From: Ligustrum vulgare
Lineage: Eukaryota; Streptophyta; Magnoliopsida; Lamiales; Oleaceae
Assembly: GCA_963555705.1 (NCBI GenBank)
Contig: OY743177.1
Span: forward strand, 53,638,096 to 53,702,095
Direction of reading: 5' to 3'
Length of the DNA stretch: 64,000 nt
The translations under genes and the position numbers were made by a program. This document shows positions 1 through 11,069 of the stretch, in pieces. A model generated the notes under the pieces. The model was not told the origin of the DNA and did not search any database. It worked only from the letters and a program-made list of their open reading frames with translations. Within the stretch, counting starts at the first letter, position 1. Each line of letters opens with the position of its first letter.

Positions 1-104
1 TTCATGATCCACACATTCCTCTTCCAGTTATTTCTGATACAGAATGTTATGCAAATAAAACACATGTCATTACATTTTCTGATTGGCATGCTTGTCCAAC
101 TGTT

Positions 105-842
105 TTGAAACATTTAGAATTCTTGGAACATTTATGTAATGATTCTGAAATTGATACTTTGATGAGATGTGATGTTTGTCATAAAGCTAAACAGGCAAGA
201 TTACCTTTTCCTTCTAGTGCCATTTATACTAAAAATGTGTTTGATTTAATTCATGTGGATGTGTGGGGACCATATCGAAAACCATCCCTGACTGGGACCC
301 TATTTGTGCTTACCATTGTTGATGATTATAGTCGATGTACTCGAACTTTCTTACTTGTTCATAAGAGTCAAGTGTCTGATACTTTGAAAGCCTTCTTTGT
401 CATGATCTACACACAATTTCAAACACAAGTAAAATGAAGTGACAATGGAACTGAATTCACCAGTATAGAATGTCAAAGCTTATTAAAAAATCAAGGCATC
501 ATACATCAAAAAACTTGTGTTTATACCCCCCAACAAAATGGGGTGGTTAAAAGAAAACACAAACATCTTCTCCAAATAGCTCGTTCCCTAATGTTTCAAT
601 CACAATTACGTAGCAAATTTTGGTCTTATTCTATCCTCATGGCAACATTTCTCATAAATAGATTACCAAGTCCCCTCATTCAGTGGCAAACTCCCTTTCA
701 GATTCTTTATGGACACAAACCTGATTATTCATTAGTTAAGCTATTTGGATGCCTTTGCTATTCCACAAACAGAAAACCCTTCAAAGACAAATTTGATCCA
801 AGAGCTTCAAAATGCATTTTCATTGGATATAATCAAGGATAG
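105..842 (+). pseudogene. copia integrase remnant
   Basis: The first open stretch (105-437) has the CxxC of the zinc-binding region (CDVCHKAKQ), then HVDVWGPY and VDDYSR, the segment with the first catalytic Asp of copia integrase. A TGA at 435-437 interrupts it. Reading continues through SDNGTEF (second Asp) into 543-842, where the copia integrase C-terminal signature is present (NRLPSPL, QILYGHKPDYS, FGCLCY, KCIFIGY). The enzyme would insert the cDNA copy into chromosomes. Here it is inactive because of the stop and later frame breaks (842-1460 is degenerate). Confidence 0.85.
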
Positions 843-1459
843 AAAGGCTACAAAATCTATGATCTCATCACTTATCAAGTTCATATTTCTAGAGATGTCT
901 AATTTCATGAAAAAACATTTCCTTTTAAAGATCATAACCTCATGCCAGAGAAAATTCCTTTATCAATTATTTCCACTGACCATTCAGATCCCTATACTTC
1001 ATTTGATAATGATACTTATCTCCAAACGTATAACAATGTTCCATTTCCTACAACAACTGATACATCTATATCCCATGTTAACCCAATTCCAGTTACAACT
1101 AATGAAAGTATGTCCCCTGACACATCACAAAATACACCAGAAATAGAGACATATACTGATCATCATGATATTCCAGTTGATACATCACAAACAGTTACAT
1201 CTATCAGAAAGGTTCAAGAGTCATTGCAAAACCTCCTTGGTTACAAGACTATGTAACCAACATTTCTTTTTCTAGACCAACTTCAGCTCTTCATATTCAT
1301 AATTTCTGTACTCGTACAAATAAGTCGTCCTATACACCACCAACCTTTCCTTACATTTCATGTCCAGATTTTGCAAGCACATATGTATCTTTTCTTGCCA
1401 ATGTGTCAACTATACAGGAGCCTACTTCCTATTATCAGGAAAGTAAATATCCATAATGG

Positions 1460-2939
1460 GTGGAGGCCATGAAGAAAGAATTATCAGCTTTGGAGTGTAA
1501 TCAAACTTGGGAACTCACTGCTCTACCATTAGGAAAGAAAGAAATTGGATCTAAATGGGTCTACAAAGTGAAATTGAATGCTCATGGGACTGTGGACAGA
1601 TTTAAGGCTAGATTGGTGGTAAAAGGGTACAATCAATTGCTTGGTCTTCATTACACAGATAGTTTTCCCCTGTAGCAAAATTAGTCACTATAAGGATCTT
1701 CCTAGCTGTTACCACTGCTAAGTCTTGGGGATTATATCCGCTAGACATAAATAATGCATTTTTGCACGGTTACATAGATGAAGAAATTTTCATGATACCT
1801 CCTGAAGGTTTGGAAGGTGTATAGCCTGGTCAAGTGTGTAAATTGAAGAGAAGTATGGGTTGAAACAAGCTTCTAGGCAATGGAACATGGAATTTTGTAC
1901 AAAGCTTCTGGCCTTTGGGTTTACACAATCAGCTAATGATCATTGTTTGTTTATCAAACGAGATTCAAATTTCTTTTTAGCCCTCTTAGTGTATGTTGAT
2001 GATGTGCTGATTACAGGTAATGATGAAGAGGAAATCCAGAAAGTCAAGACATTTCTACATAGAACCTTTACCATTAAAGATTTGGGAAGTGCAAAACATT
2101 TCTTGGGACTTGAGATTGCTAGAGCAGATTCAGGTACTTATATTAATAAGAGAAAGTATGTCTTAGATATCATACATGACACTGGTCTTATGGGGACAAA
2201 ACCTACTCCTACACCCTTTCCTAAGGGAATTAAGTTGTCATCAGAATCTGGTTCACTTCTCCATGAACCAGATAAATATAGGAGATTAATTGGAAGGCTG
2301 TTGTACCTGAATTTGACACTTCCAGATATTACCTTTCCAGTCCAGAAGCTTAGTCAGTTCATTACTTCACCATGTAAGGGAAATTGGGATGCAACTATAT
2401 ACTTTTTAGGGTATCTTAAAGGTTGTCCATCTAAGGGGCTCTTTTATCCAGCAATTGATGATTTTAAAATGGCAACATATTGTGATGCTGATTGGGTCTC
2501 TTGCTCTGATACTAGAAGATCTATCATTGGCTATTGTATATATCTTGGGGGTGCTTTGATTTCATGGAAGTCCAAGAAGCAAACTACCATCTCTCGATCC
2601 TCTGCAGAAGCTGAATATCGTAGCTTGGCTACCACAGTTTGTGAACTTCAGTGGGTTTCTTATGTGCTTCAGGATTTAAGCATACCTTTAATTCTACCTG
2701 TTCCTCTTTGGTGAGATAGTAAAGCTGCATTACACATCAGCGCTAATCCTGTCTTTTATGAGCGTACAAAACACTTGGAAATCGATTGTCACTTGGTCCG
2801 AAATAAATTCAAGCAAGGCTTTGTTGCTCCTCAATTTATTACTTCTCGGAACCAACTTGCAGATCTCTTCACTAAAATACTACATGTTACTCAATTTTCT
2901 GTATTATTGTCCAAGTTGGGCTTGATCGATCTCTACTAA
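1460..2939 (+). pseudogene. copia reverse transcriptase-RNase H remnant
   Basis: 1460-1675 holds the start of copia RT (ECNQTWELT, GSKWVYKVK, DRFKARLVVKGYNQ). After a stop near 1673 and a degraded stretch with LDINNAFLHG, reading resumes at 1860-2714 with QWNMEFCTKL, the catalytic YVDDVLITG, KDLGSAKHFLGLEI and the RNase H motifs YCDADW and SSAEAEYRSLA. A TGA at 2712-2714 precedes the RNase H C-terminal part (KTLE, LADLFTK), which ends with TAA at 2937-2939. Motif order is complete but at least three stops make it non-functional. Confidence 0.88.
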
Positions 2940-2949
2940 GTTCCGACTT

Positions 2950-2958
2950 GAGGGTGGA
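2950..2958 (+). other. Polypurine tract
   Basis: The purine run GAGGGTGGA lies directly before the LTR start TGTGGG, the position where plus-strand DNA synthesis is primed in LTR retrotransposons. Confidence 0.75.
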
Positions 2959-3226
2959 TGTGGGAATTTATCAGTTACATTTCTTCAGCTCAATGGCCTT
3001 CTCAACAGCTTCAGTGTCGAATTTTCTCTTAACATTTTATTTTATGTTTTATTCTTCCTTTTACGTTTTTAGTGTTATCGTTTTTATTCTTTGTAATCGC
3101 ACTTTCCGTGTTTTGACTCACAGTTGTATGAGTCTGTTGCTTCCACTATAAATTAGTAGCTGCAGTCTTCATTTTAATAAGATTAGATTTACTTGATATA
3201 TTTTTCTCTTCATCCCAATTTTATCA
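2959..3226 (+). repeat. 3' LTR of the copia element
   Basis: Starts TGTGGGAATT right after the polypurine tract. A TATA-like CTATAAATTAG lies near 3147. The end is placed at TTTTATCA (3226) because no second LTR is in the window; the end could be off by some bases. Confidence 0.65.
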
Positions 3227-3642
3227 GAAGTGCCAAAATTACAAAAAATAACCTAAAACTACATAGAACAAAAGCATACTGAAGATCATCAATTAATGGA
3301 AATTGAACATCAAGCTAAGCCCAAATTTCACAAGGGATTCCTACCTAATTCTAACAAAGGAAAGCCAAAAAAATAAAAAATCCAAATAGCATCTAATCTA
3401 CCTAGAATGAATTGAGGGGTTAAAACAACAACATAAAAATATTTAATGACTGTTGCCACAATCACATGTAGAGGCTACAACAAGTGTTTTCTTGCTTATA
3501 ATTAGATGCCACATTAGAAAGACAACTTACACAAGCAACACAGAAAAACACGTCAACAAAATAGTAAATTTTTGTAATAGATAATAAATATGCTATGAGT
3601 GGTTTAACTTAAACAACTTTGTAAGTCAATAACTATATATGC
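3227..3642. other. Noncoding AT-rich stretch
   Basis: No convincing coding sequence, RNA gene or element end was seen between the copia LTR and the pyrimidine-rich block that follows. Confidence 0.5.
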
Positions 3643-4075
3643 TTACCAGATATGATGGTCAAATGAGTAGCTTCAGATGGGTAAGAACTCGTGAGGGGAG
3701 CTTTGGAGAGATGGGGCTCCTGCTGGCATTATTGAGAGCTTGGGACAGATGGGGCAAGGGAGGTTGGGAGAGAGAGAGGGCTTGAGCTAGCGTTGCGAGG
3801 GAGGGATCTTGCGTTGGTTGGTATTTTCATCAAATGGACAGGAAAGAGGAGTTTGGCTACTTGAGCTCACGTTGTTGTCGAAGGAGCAGGTGCGAGGGAG
3901 GGAGATTGGGTTGGCTGCTGTTGTTGTTGGCGATGAAGGGGTGAGGGGTTTGGCTCGAAGAAGGAACAAAAAATTTTAGAGAGGGCAAAGAGAAGGCAGG
4001 GAACGAAGAGGAGAGAGATGCGTGATGGCAAAGAAAAGGGAGAAAGGTTGGAAACAAAACCCTACCTTTTCTTTT
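3643..4075 (-). other. Possible 5' UTR/first exon of a host gene
   Basis: Read on the minus strand this block is strongly pyrimidine-rich with little adenine, opens near an AGGGTTTTG motif common at plant transcript starts, and ends in a good splice donor (CTG|GTAAGC, near 3643). Two short overlapping minus ORFs (60 and 66 codons) are low-complexity Ser/Pro-rich and match no family I know. No downstream exon is recognised toward the copia element. This is a composition-based guess. Confidence 0.25.
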
Positions 4076-4441
4076 ATCAATTAGTCATCGGCTAGAGTCG
4101 GCTGGAGCTGGGGAAACAAGCTCACGGCTTAGGAACAGTGGAGGAACACCTTGCCCCTTTTAACATAGTAGGATTATAGGTCTGAGTTGAGGTTGAATAA
4201 ATATTGGAGAAAAAATAAAGAGAAACGTCCTATATTAAGTGAGTAATTTTATTGGTGAATTTGATTCTATTGGAGATGTTTATATTCTTTTCTGGAATGT
4301 GCATTGGAGTAGATGGAAGCTATTTTTTTCTAAATATTATTATTTATTAATCTGGAACTAAGTAAATAGTCCTCAAATTATGTAAAATTCAGTTGGTAAA
4401 AGTTTATTTTCTTTTCTCTTGAATTATGTCAAAGATAACCT

Positions 4442-4672
4442 TGTTGTGAACTTTTTATGTAGACTTATGATGTGCTTCCTATCCTAGAAAAGCAATGTCT
4501 CCATGAATTATACCCAAAAGAGCCAGAATGTTGGTATGATTTGCATCATACTTCACTTTTGACAGTATTTTTGCAATATGAACAGGGTGTCAATGAATTA
4601 TACCCAAAAGAGCCAGAATGTTGGTATGATTTGCATCCTACTTCACTTTTGAAGGTATTTTTGTAAAATGAA
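4442..4672 (+). repeat. 90-bp tandem duplication with exon-like coding
   Basis: Two copies of a 90-bp unit (near 4502-4591 and 4592-4670) differ at only a few bases. 90 bp is 30 codons, so the reading frame is kept: both encode ELYPKEPECWYDLH followed by TSLL. A plausible acceptor (TTTTTATGTAG, ending near 4463) precedes the first copy and a donor-like AAG|GTATTT follows the second. This suggests a duplicated exon of a host gene or pseudogene on the plus strand. I do not recognise the protein family. Confidence 0.6.
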
Positions 4673-5137
4673 CAAACAACTATACCAGTTTACTGCCATT
4701 AGAAGGCATTTCAATATCAAAATTTCAACCACTCTATTGCTCTTCTACTTTACTATGTCATTTTGACCCATGAGGCTTACACATATTTTATCCATTGATA
4801 CTTGAAGTTCAAAAGTAATTTAGTTGTCATTATCTAATGGGCCAATGGCAAGTCCTTAAGATGAAATTAGCTTCTATTTGGCTTTTGATGCATACATTTA
4901 CACATGTATGTTGGCTTTCCATATATTACTCCTTTTTTAACAACTTAAAAAATTTTCTTGTGTAATTCCAATTTTATCTCTTTTTGAAATATGTTCTGGA
5001 ATAATTATTTTGATCCTAAAAACTTAGGAAGTAATTTTGAATCTATCAATTATGTTATCATCATATAAAATCATGATTGTGACTTTGCTCCTAATGAAAC
5101 AAATGACTATGTGACATTATAGGGGTATTGTTCTTAT

Positions 5138-6318
5138 TAGGGATGCACAAAAAAAAAAAAAAAAAAAAAAATCAAACCATCAAACTACAAATCAAATCGA
5201 AATCGTTGGTTTTAAACCATTGGTTCTGTTCCATGTGGATCAGCCAATATTTTTAAACCAAATCGTTTCAAAATAGTTTGGTTTATGTTTCAATTTTAAA
5301 AAATCGGTTAAACCAAATCAAATAGTTAATTTTTTAATTAAAAAATTTATTTTTATTCATTTGAATTTAGAGTTTTCTAAAAACAATTCAAATTTATCTA
5401 ATGAATAAAAATTCTCGTCTAGTTTCCAAAAAAAAAAAAAAGTTCTCATCTAATGCCCAACCACAAAATCCCATTAAACTATAACTCTTACAACATTTTA
5501 ACAACATAGACAGAGGTGATACGTGTACTTTCAATTTCTTCATGCATTTGATTTTATTTTGGAGAGTTAGGGAGGTTTTTCTATCGATATCAAAAGGTTC
5601 GAATCAGAGTAAGAATTTGAATATCACATGTTCAAATTTTTTTGCAAGAAATGTCATTCGATTATTTTATTTTATTTTTTAGAATTTATTCCTTGCTGAG
5701 TTCTAAAATTTGGATAACAAAGCTAAGATCAGCAAGAAGAGAGTCAAGGAAAAATGTAATTATTGTGGAAAATTGTATAATCATAATACTAAAAATTACG
5801 GGACTAGTACTTTATGGAATCATATCGCACATTTATGCAATAAGTATCCATATATGATTTCAGACAAAGAGCAAAAAAGAATGACTAGCTATGATATGTC
5901 TAGGACTAGTGATTTTTCTAAGAATTTTAGTGACGATGACATGTCATATTTGTTCGGAAAGAAGTTAGGAAACAAATACAATACAATACAATGCAATTAA
6001 AATTATTTTTTAAACTTCATGTTTTTATTTTGAATTGAAAACTAATACGAATAAATTTAACATCTAACATTATTAATTTTCGTATTAGCTTATATGTTTT
6101 ATCTTTATATTAATATATACGAATTAATTTAACATCTAAAATATATTATATTATGTCGATAGTAAAAATTGTGAATTAAAATCGAACCAAATCGCAAAAA
6201 ATGGTTTGGTTTCTAAATTGAAATAGTTTGGTTTGGTTTGGAAAATGTCAAACCGTTTGAATTGGTTTAGTTTGAAAATATGTCAAAATCCTTCCAAATT
6301 GAACCGCATTCACCCCTA
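5138..6318. mobile_element. Non-autonomous hAT transposon with perfect 8-bp TSD
   Basis: The element begins TAGGGATGCAC and ends TTCACCCCTA, giving the short hAT terminal repeat TAGGG(A/G)TG. It is flanked by the identical 8-bp target duplication GTTCTTAT at 5130-5137 and 6319-6326. Subterminal regions are full of AACCAAATCG / GGTTTGG motifs in opposite orientation on the two sides, as expected for transposase binding arrays. It carries only a BED zinc-finger fragment, so it depends on a transposase made elsewhere. The perfect TSD implies a fairly recent insertion. Confidence 0.9.
5704..6000 (+). pseudogene. BED zinc-finger fragment of a hAT transposase
   Basis: The open stretch has no ATG; it runs from after a TAA at 5703 to a TAA at 5998-6000. 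It contains CNYCGKLYN, then GTSTLWNH and a following Cys, the C-x2-C...H pattern of the BED finger that binds transposon ends in hAT transposases. The catalytic domain and C-terminal dimerisation domain are absent; downstream sequence is AT-rich filler up to the terminal repeat. It is a remnant of the parental transposase gene. Confidence 0.75.
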
Positions 6319-6326
6319 GTTCTTAT

Positions 6327-6853
6327 TGTGCTTAATAATTGTTACATGTTACACTATATATTTTCATGCACAAACTTTTTCACTCATGGTTTGTGAGGAC
6401 CTTGGCATTTTCAGCAAATTTAACGAGAAGAGGACTGTCACGGCAGGTAATATCATAGGATGCTGCCCCATTTTGATTTGGAAAGTGATAGATGTTTGAC
6501 ATAATGTGGAGACCATTCATTTCTTGCTTGGTTAATAACTTCTTGTACTACTGCTTTCGTCTTGTATTCATTGGATATAAGCGTCTCATTCCGTATTAAT
6601 ATATTTAAGGCTATATTGATCTAGATCTTTCAAAAGCAAAACATAGTATTTTGCATGAGTGGCATTCCCACTGAGGCCTTGATCAATACGGATATTTGGG
6701 ATGATATATGTGTATTATCATCCAACAGTAATATTTCTTTCATGCTTGTGTTGTTACCTTTCATTGATGATGTACATGTTATTTTGAATTTGTAACTAAG
6801 ATGAATGGCTTTATTTCTTCTTTCACTTTTAAAATGAACCATATATGCTTAAA
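6327..6853. other. Host spacer between two transposons
   Basis: Mostly noncoding. A short exon-like piece sits near 6405-6447 (acceptor-like TTTTCAG followed by codons ending in a donor-like GCAG|GTAATA), but it is too short to name. It may belong to the same host gene as the duplicated segment upstream. Confidence 0.3.
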
Positions 6854-6862
6854 TTCTATTTA

Positions 6863-8037
6863 GGGTAATTGAAGCAATTGGTTCCTATCTTTCATACTTA
6901 TTGTGAAATTTGTCCCAACGTTCGATTTTTTAGCAAATTCACCTTACATTCGCCTTTTTTAGCTAAAATCGTCCTTGCCATCAAATTTCATCCAAAATCT
7001 GTTAATTACTCAAAAATCACCTATTGACTATTTTAATAAAGGACTAACAATTCATTTCATATTATCTAATTTAAAATTATGTAAAACAAAAACAAAAGCA
7101 AAAAACAAAATTTTTTTTACACTATTCATCTTCTTCCCCACTCCATAACCAAGAACAAACATAACTCTCATTTGATGGTGAACTACTTGAAATCTATGTT
7201 TCTGGGTACATTTTAATTTTTTCCTCTTTTATTTTGATTGTTATTGCTTTCGAAATTGAGATTATGGCATATTTCTTGACAATTGACATTTAAGATTGTT
7301 GCGTTTTTCTATTTATTCAGATAGGAAGTATCCTAAACGGGAGAAAATGTTTGAATGAAGAAATAGAACTCCAAAACTGTAATCACAATTATTCTGAAAA
7401 CCCGGATGATAATGATGATGAAATTTATCCAGATTCAAGTGCAGAATCTCATTTAAGCCTCGCATTTCTTGATGTAAATAATAATTCTACATCATTCAGC
7501 AGTATGAAGCAAAGCAACCCTCTTTCCGTTGAAGGATATTTGAGGAAAAGATGGAGCAAGATCATCTAGTTTAGAGTTGTTTCTGTGAAATGTGTAAATT
7601 TGTATACTTTATAAAATGGATAGCCTGCACCCAATAATGAGGTGATGTGTGAAGGAATTTTTTAATTAGTGTCTTTCAAAAAATATTACGTTTCATAAAA
7701 ATTAGGGCTTACGAAACAAGAAAAGATTACGTTTCTCTTCAATCCGAATACAATGAGTGGATGGGTATGGAGTGGGGAAGAAGATGAACCGTGTGAAACC
7801 TTTTATTTTTGTTTTACATCATTTTAAATTAGATAATATGAAATGATTTATTTGTCCTTCATTAAAATAGTTAATAGATGATTTTTGGGTCAATTGACGG
7901 ATTTTTGGATAGAATTAGACGGTAATGACACTTTTAGCAAAAAAATGTAAAGGTAATGATGAATTTGCCAAAGAATCAACATTGGGACAAATTACGCAAT
8001 AAGTATGAAATGTAATGATCAATTGCGCCAATTACCC
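6863..8037. mobile_element. Mutator-like element with long TIRs, Pack-MULE candidate
   Basis: Starts GGGTAATTGAAGCAATTG and ends CAATTGCGCCAATTACCC. The terminal inverted repeats extend about 280 bp (to near 7145 on the left and from near 7750 on the right), with matching blocks such as TTTCATACTTATTG and ATTATCTAATTTAAAAT. A perfect 9-bp target duplication, TTCTATTTA, lies at 6854-6862 and 8038-8046. Long TIRs plus a 9-bp TSD define MULEs. No MuDR-type transposase is present; the 600-bp centre looks like captured gene sequence. Confidence 0.92.
7160..7569 (+). pseudogene. Exon-intron-exon cargo inside the MULE
   Basis: An upstream exon-like segment ends at a donor-like TCTGG|GTACAT near 7200. 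An AT-rich intron-like stretch ends in TTTATTCAG (7320). The downstream open frame 7321-7569 encodes an acidic, Asn/Ser-rich peptide (ENPDDNDDEIYPDSS, then SVEGYLRKRWSK near the end) and stops with TAG. The retained intron-like spacing suggests capture of genomic DNA rather than cDNA. I do not recognise the donor gene; whether the segment is transcribed is unknown. Confidence 0.45.
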
Positions 8038-8192
8038 TTCTATTTATATATTATATTGTAATGTTGCTTTAAAGCTACCAACATATGTTTACATCAAAAT
8101 GATTATCACAATTTTTTTTTATTTTTTTATGAACAAGCTATTATGTAGTAAATTATATTGGGACACGTCCATTGCTCGTGCATCTAACTAGT

Positions 8193-8216
8193 AGATAAGA
8201 TAAGATAAGATAAGAT
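8193..8216. repeat. GATAA microsatellite
   Basis: About five tandem AGATA/GATAA units, with scattered further copies to 8300. Confidence 0.85.
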
Positions 8217-8303
8217 TTTTTCATTATAAAATAAAGTACAGACAAGATAAGATGGAAAAAATAATAATAATAATAATGGGAGAGAGTGAGAGATAAGATG
8301 AGG

Positions 8304-8644
8304 GACAATAATTGTTGTCCTTTCTTCAAAGAGATAAAGCAATGGTTCAATTATTTCACAAAATTGGAGAAAAGTTCCAAGTCCGGAAGACTTAACAAGA
8401 TCTATATAAAGAGAAGTTTACTTTCATGCAGAGTAGAGTGTTTTTTCAAAACTATATTTCTCCGTATTCAATTCCCCAGTTAGAAATTCTGCAATCAATT
8501 TACAGTGTCTTGGATAATTCAAATTTTTATCATCACAATTTTCAATTTGTTTAAAATTAATGCTTCTTACTGTTCAAGCAATCAAGCCTACGGCTGCTTG
8601 ATCGATCCATTTCTTTTGATATCAGGTAAGTTTTATCTAGTTCA
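8304..8644 (+). promoter_or_regulatory. Conserved virus-like leader/promoter before movement protein copy 1
   Basis: This block is nearly the same as 41171-41503 in front of the second movement-protein copy, so it belongs to the integrated viral unit. It opens with an imperfect palindrome (GACAATAATTGTTGTC) and has a strong TATA box, CTATATAAAG (8402-8411), resembling pararetroviral promoters. A consensus splice donor (CAG|GTAAGT) lies about 20 nt before the ATG. Promoter activity is inferred. Confidence 0.6.
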
Positions 8645-9784
8645 ATGTCTTTACTCAAGTCTTGGCTTGGAAGATCTAGTAGCTCTAGGTCTAAAGCTAG
8701 TAGTTTAGCAAGTGATTCACAACAAGAGAAGGAAATAAATGATGAACTTCATATAGCTCGAATAGAAAAAAGGTTACAAAAATGGACAATTCCTAAGATA
8801 GATGAAAAGTCTATCTATAAAATAGGATGGTTTAAATATAATCAAGATTATGCTATCGAGACATGTGAACAAACTTTGCCTGTCAAAAATAGTTTCACTC
8901 AAATAAAGTTACTTCCTAATGATGCTATTCGAGATCATAAGAAGAAATATAAATGTCTTCATCTTGGTCTTGTTCAAGTAGCCGTCAAGCCAGTGTTCAG
9001 AGTAGGGCAAGACATTCCAGTTTGCTTACTTTTAAGAGATAAGAGAATTCTCAATTTTAAAGACTCTTTACTGTCCGTTCTAGAGTCTAATCTAAAAGAT
9101 GGTCCAATTTTTTTCAATTATTATCCAAGTTACGCAGCTTCTTTATCTGATGTTCATATTTCAAGCGTTCTTACTCTTCAAATGCAAATCGAAAATCTCA
9201 ATTTTGACGACCGTTTAAAATCCGTTGTTGTCATGTACCGTGTATGTTACAAAGTCATGAGCAGCCATCATAATTCTAGAGAGTCAAAATCTTCTCCAAT
9301 AGGTGAAACTCGTTTCATGGAAGTTGACACTCTACATTCAAATGCCATTATTCGAAAAAAAATTCCGTGGAATAAGATATCCAGATCCTTAATAGAGAAA
9401 TTCAACATTTCAGAACAAAAAAAGCCAAGAGAAGTTCCTAATCAAATTCTAAACCTTCCAAATGGATTTGATGAGCCTTCCTCTTCAAGATTCAATCAAC
9501 CCTCAAACTCAACATCCTCTGATAGACTCGAAGGAGTTGATTTTAATCCAAACATTACAAATGAAGGGTATCAAAAAGAAATGAAAGGTCAGATTTCAAA
9601 TTTAGAGCGTCAAATGAAGGATATCCAAATGAAAGTTGAGTTTCTAAAAACAAAATGTTTGGCTGAGTGCAAAGACCCTGAAAAAATTATTAAAATAAAG
9701 ATAGACAAATTTATTGGGACATATCACATCTTTATTAATAAAAAATTCAAAATAAGTTTTAAAAACTTCCATCGATACATATAG
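8645..9784 (+). CDS. Endogenous viral 30K-superfamily movement protein, copy 1
   Basis: The 379-codon ORF matches the plant virus 30K movement-protein fold, which enlarges plasmodesmata for cell-to-cell spread. A basic/Ser-rich start (1-25) is followed by the core at about 85-207: LHLGLVQVAVKP, IPVCLLLRD, FKDSLL, GPIFFNYYP and VVVMYRVCYKV are the strand motifs, with the conserved Asp in LLLRD. A coiled coil lies near 325-350. The last 40 residues differ from copy 2 (41504), so the 3' end seems replaced by unrelated sequence. No capsid, protease or RT follows. The leader and coiled coil suggest an endogenous pararetrovirus (Caulimoviridae); another 30K virus family is possible. The ORF is unbroken, but expression is unknown. 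Confidence 0.75.
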   Translation: MSLLKSWLGRSSSSRSKASSLASDSQQEKEINDELHIARIEKRLQKWTIPKIDEKSIYKIGWFKYNQDYAIETCEQTLPVKNSFTQIKLLPNDAIRDHKKKYKCLHLGLVQVAVKPVFRVGQDIPVCLLLRDKRILNFKDSLLSVLESNLKDGPIFFNYYPSYAASLSDVHISSVLTLQMQIENLNFDDRLKSVVVMYRVCYKVMSSHHNSRESKSSPIGETRFMEVDTLHSNAIIRKKIPWNKISRSLIEKFNISEQKKPREVPNQILNLPNGFDEPSSSRFNQPSNSTSSDRLEGVDFNPNITNEGYQKEMKGQISNLERQMKDIQMKVEFLKTKCLAECKDPEKIIKIKIDKFIGTYHIFINKKFKISFKNFHRYI

Positions 9785-11069
9785 GTTTTAATGGAAACTG
9801 TATAGATATTGAAAATTCTTATACTTCAGTCTTCATCAAGTGATCAAATTTTTTAGCAACATAGGGTTGATACTTTTATTTGTGGACAAAATCATTTGAT
9901 TTATTAAAAATCTAAATTTGAGAGAAATGATGACTCAAAAATATTCGATAAAATATAAGATTAGACTTTGAACTCCATTTGAATTTATAATGGGCTATAT
10001 TGGGTTACAGTATATGTTGTATTGAATTTATTTTAGTGTAAAAATATATATGAATATTAAGGGTTCTTGAAATTATAAATATATTAATGAAAATTAGTAA
10101 TTGAGAGTTATATGTAATTATGTAAATGTATTAGATTAAAAGCTATAATGTATGTGATTTTGGTTATATAGTAGAGGTCGTAGATATTCTTATTGAATGA
10201 ATGACATTGTTGAAAAAATAATAATAGAACATTAAAAATATAATTCAAAAAATATATTATTCAAAATTTTCACAACTTCTTTAATGATGAAAACACATTA
10301 ATATATAAATAAGAATGAGAATTTCAGTTTCATGAAAAAATTATAGCCGGACGGACTTTTTTCACTAATTCCTTTATGATAGTGCAATATAATTGTATTT
10401 GTGTTTAGTGAGAATAAATAATAATTTAAAATAAATTAGCAAAAAATAAAAATGAAAATTGAAAGTTTTAATCTTTATTTGAAAGACTTTTAGAGCATCT
10501 CCAGTGTGAAAATGAGGTTAATGAAATATAAAATACTTTGGTCGAATAAAAGAATCCCAATGTAGGGATTATTGTTATAGGACCTGAAGTCCAAACACTT
10601 AAATGTGTAAAGATAGCAGTTATTTGTGCAAGTGAAAAATATTACATAATCATAAAAGATGACTCGTTGCACACAAAAATTTTCGAAGAACTGGCATAAT
10701 ATATGGTAGATGAGATTATAATCTAAATCACTAGCTTGAGCTATTGGATAAACCAATGAGTGAGAACAAATGTATGATTCTCATCTCAGTACTTTGGGAG
10801 TATTCTTTGATGTACCAGTTGATCGCGGTACGTTGGGATTTCAAGTAAAATTGATTATAGATTATATGTCGAAATTGATATCTATTTCAATAATTGATTA
10901 TACTTATGCAATGATTTATAAGATGCAAGAATATACATGTATAATCATTGAAAGATTCAATATATCCAGAGTAGTATCACAACAGAATGATATAAATGAC
11001 CCCTTGATATAATATGTAGAAATTGAAGTGTACTACTATTGTAAATTATATTTGATATCTGGGCAATTG
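9785..11069. other. AT-rich noncoding stretch
   Basis: No recognisable gene. A MITE-like half end (GAGCATCTCCAG) occurs at 10495 without a partner. Short ORFs (10490-10756 minus, 10770-11012 plus) show no family features; the right part may already be internal sequence of the copia element that ends at the LTR 11715. Confidence 0.4.

Larger units (their letters stand above)
1..3226 (+). mobile_element. Decayed Ty1/copia retrotransposon, 3' part
   Basis: The order integrase, reverse transcriptase, RNase H, polypurine tract, LTR is that of a copia element read on the plus strand. Its 5' LTR and gag lie before the window. Several stops and frame changes break the polyprotein, so it is inactive. 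It ends in one LTR starting TGTGGGAATT. Copia superfamily is certain from domain order and RT/RNase H motifs; the lineage is not resolved. Confidence 0.9.

Noticed and set aside
10490..10510. GAGCATCTCCAG MITE-like end
   Set aside because: No matching inverted end or TTA duplication found nearby; probably a lone fragment.
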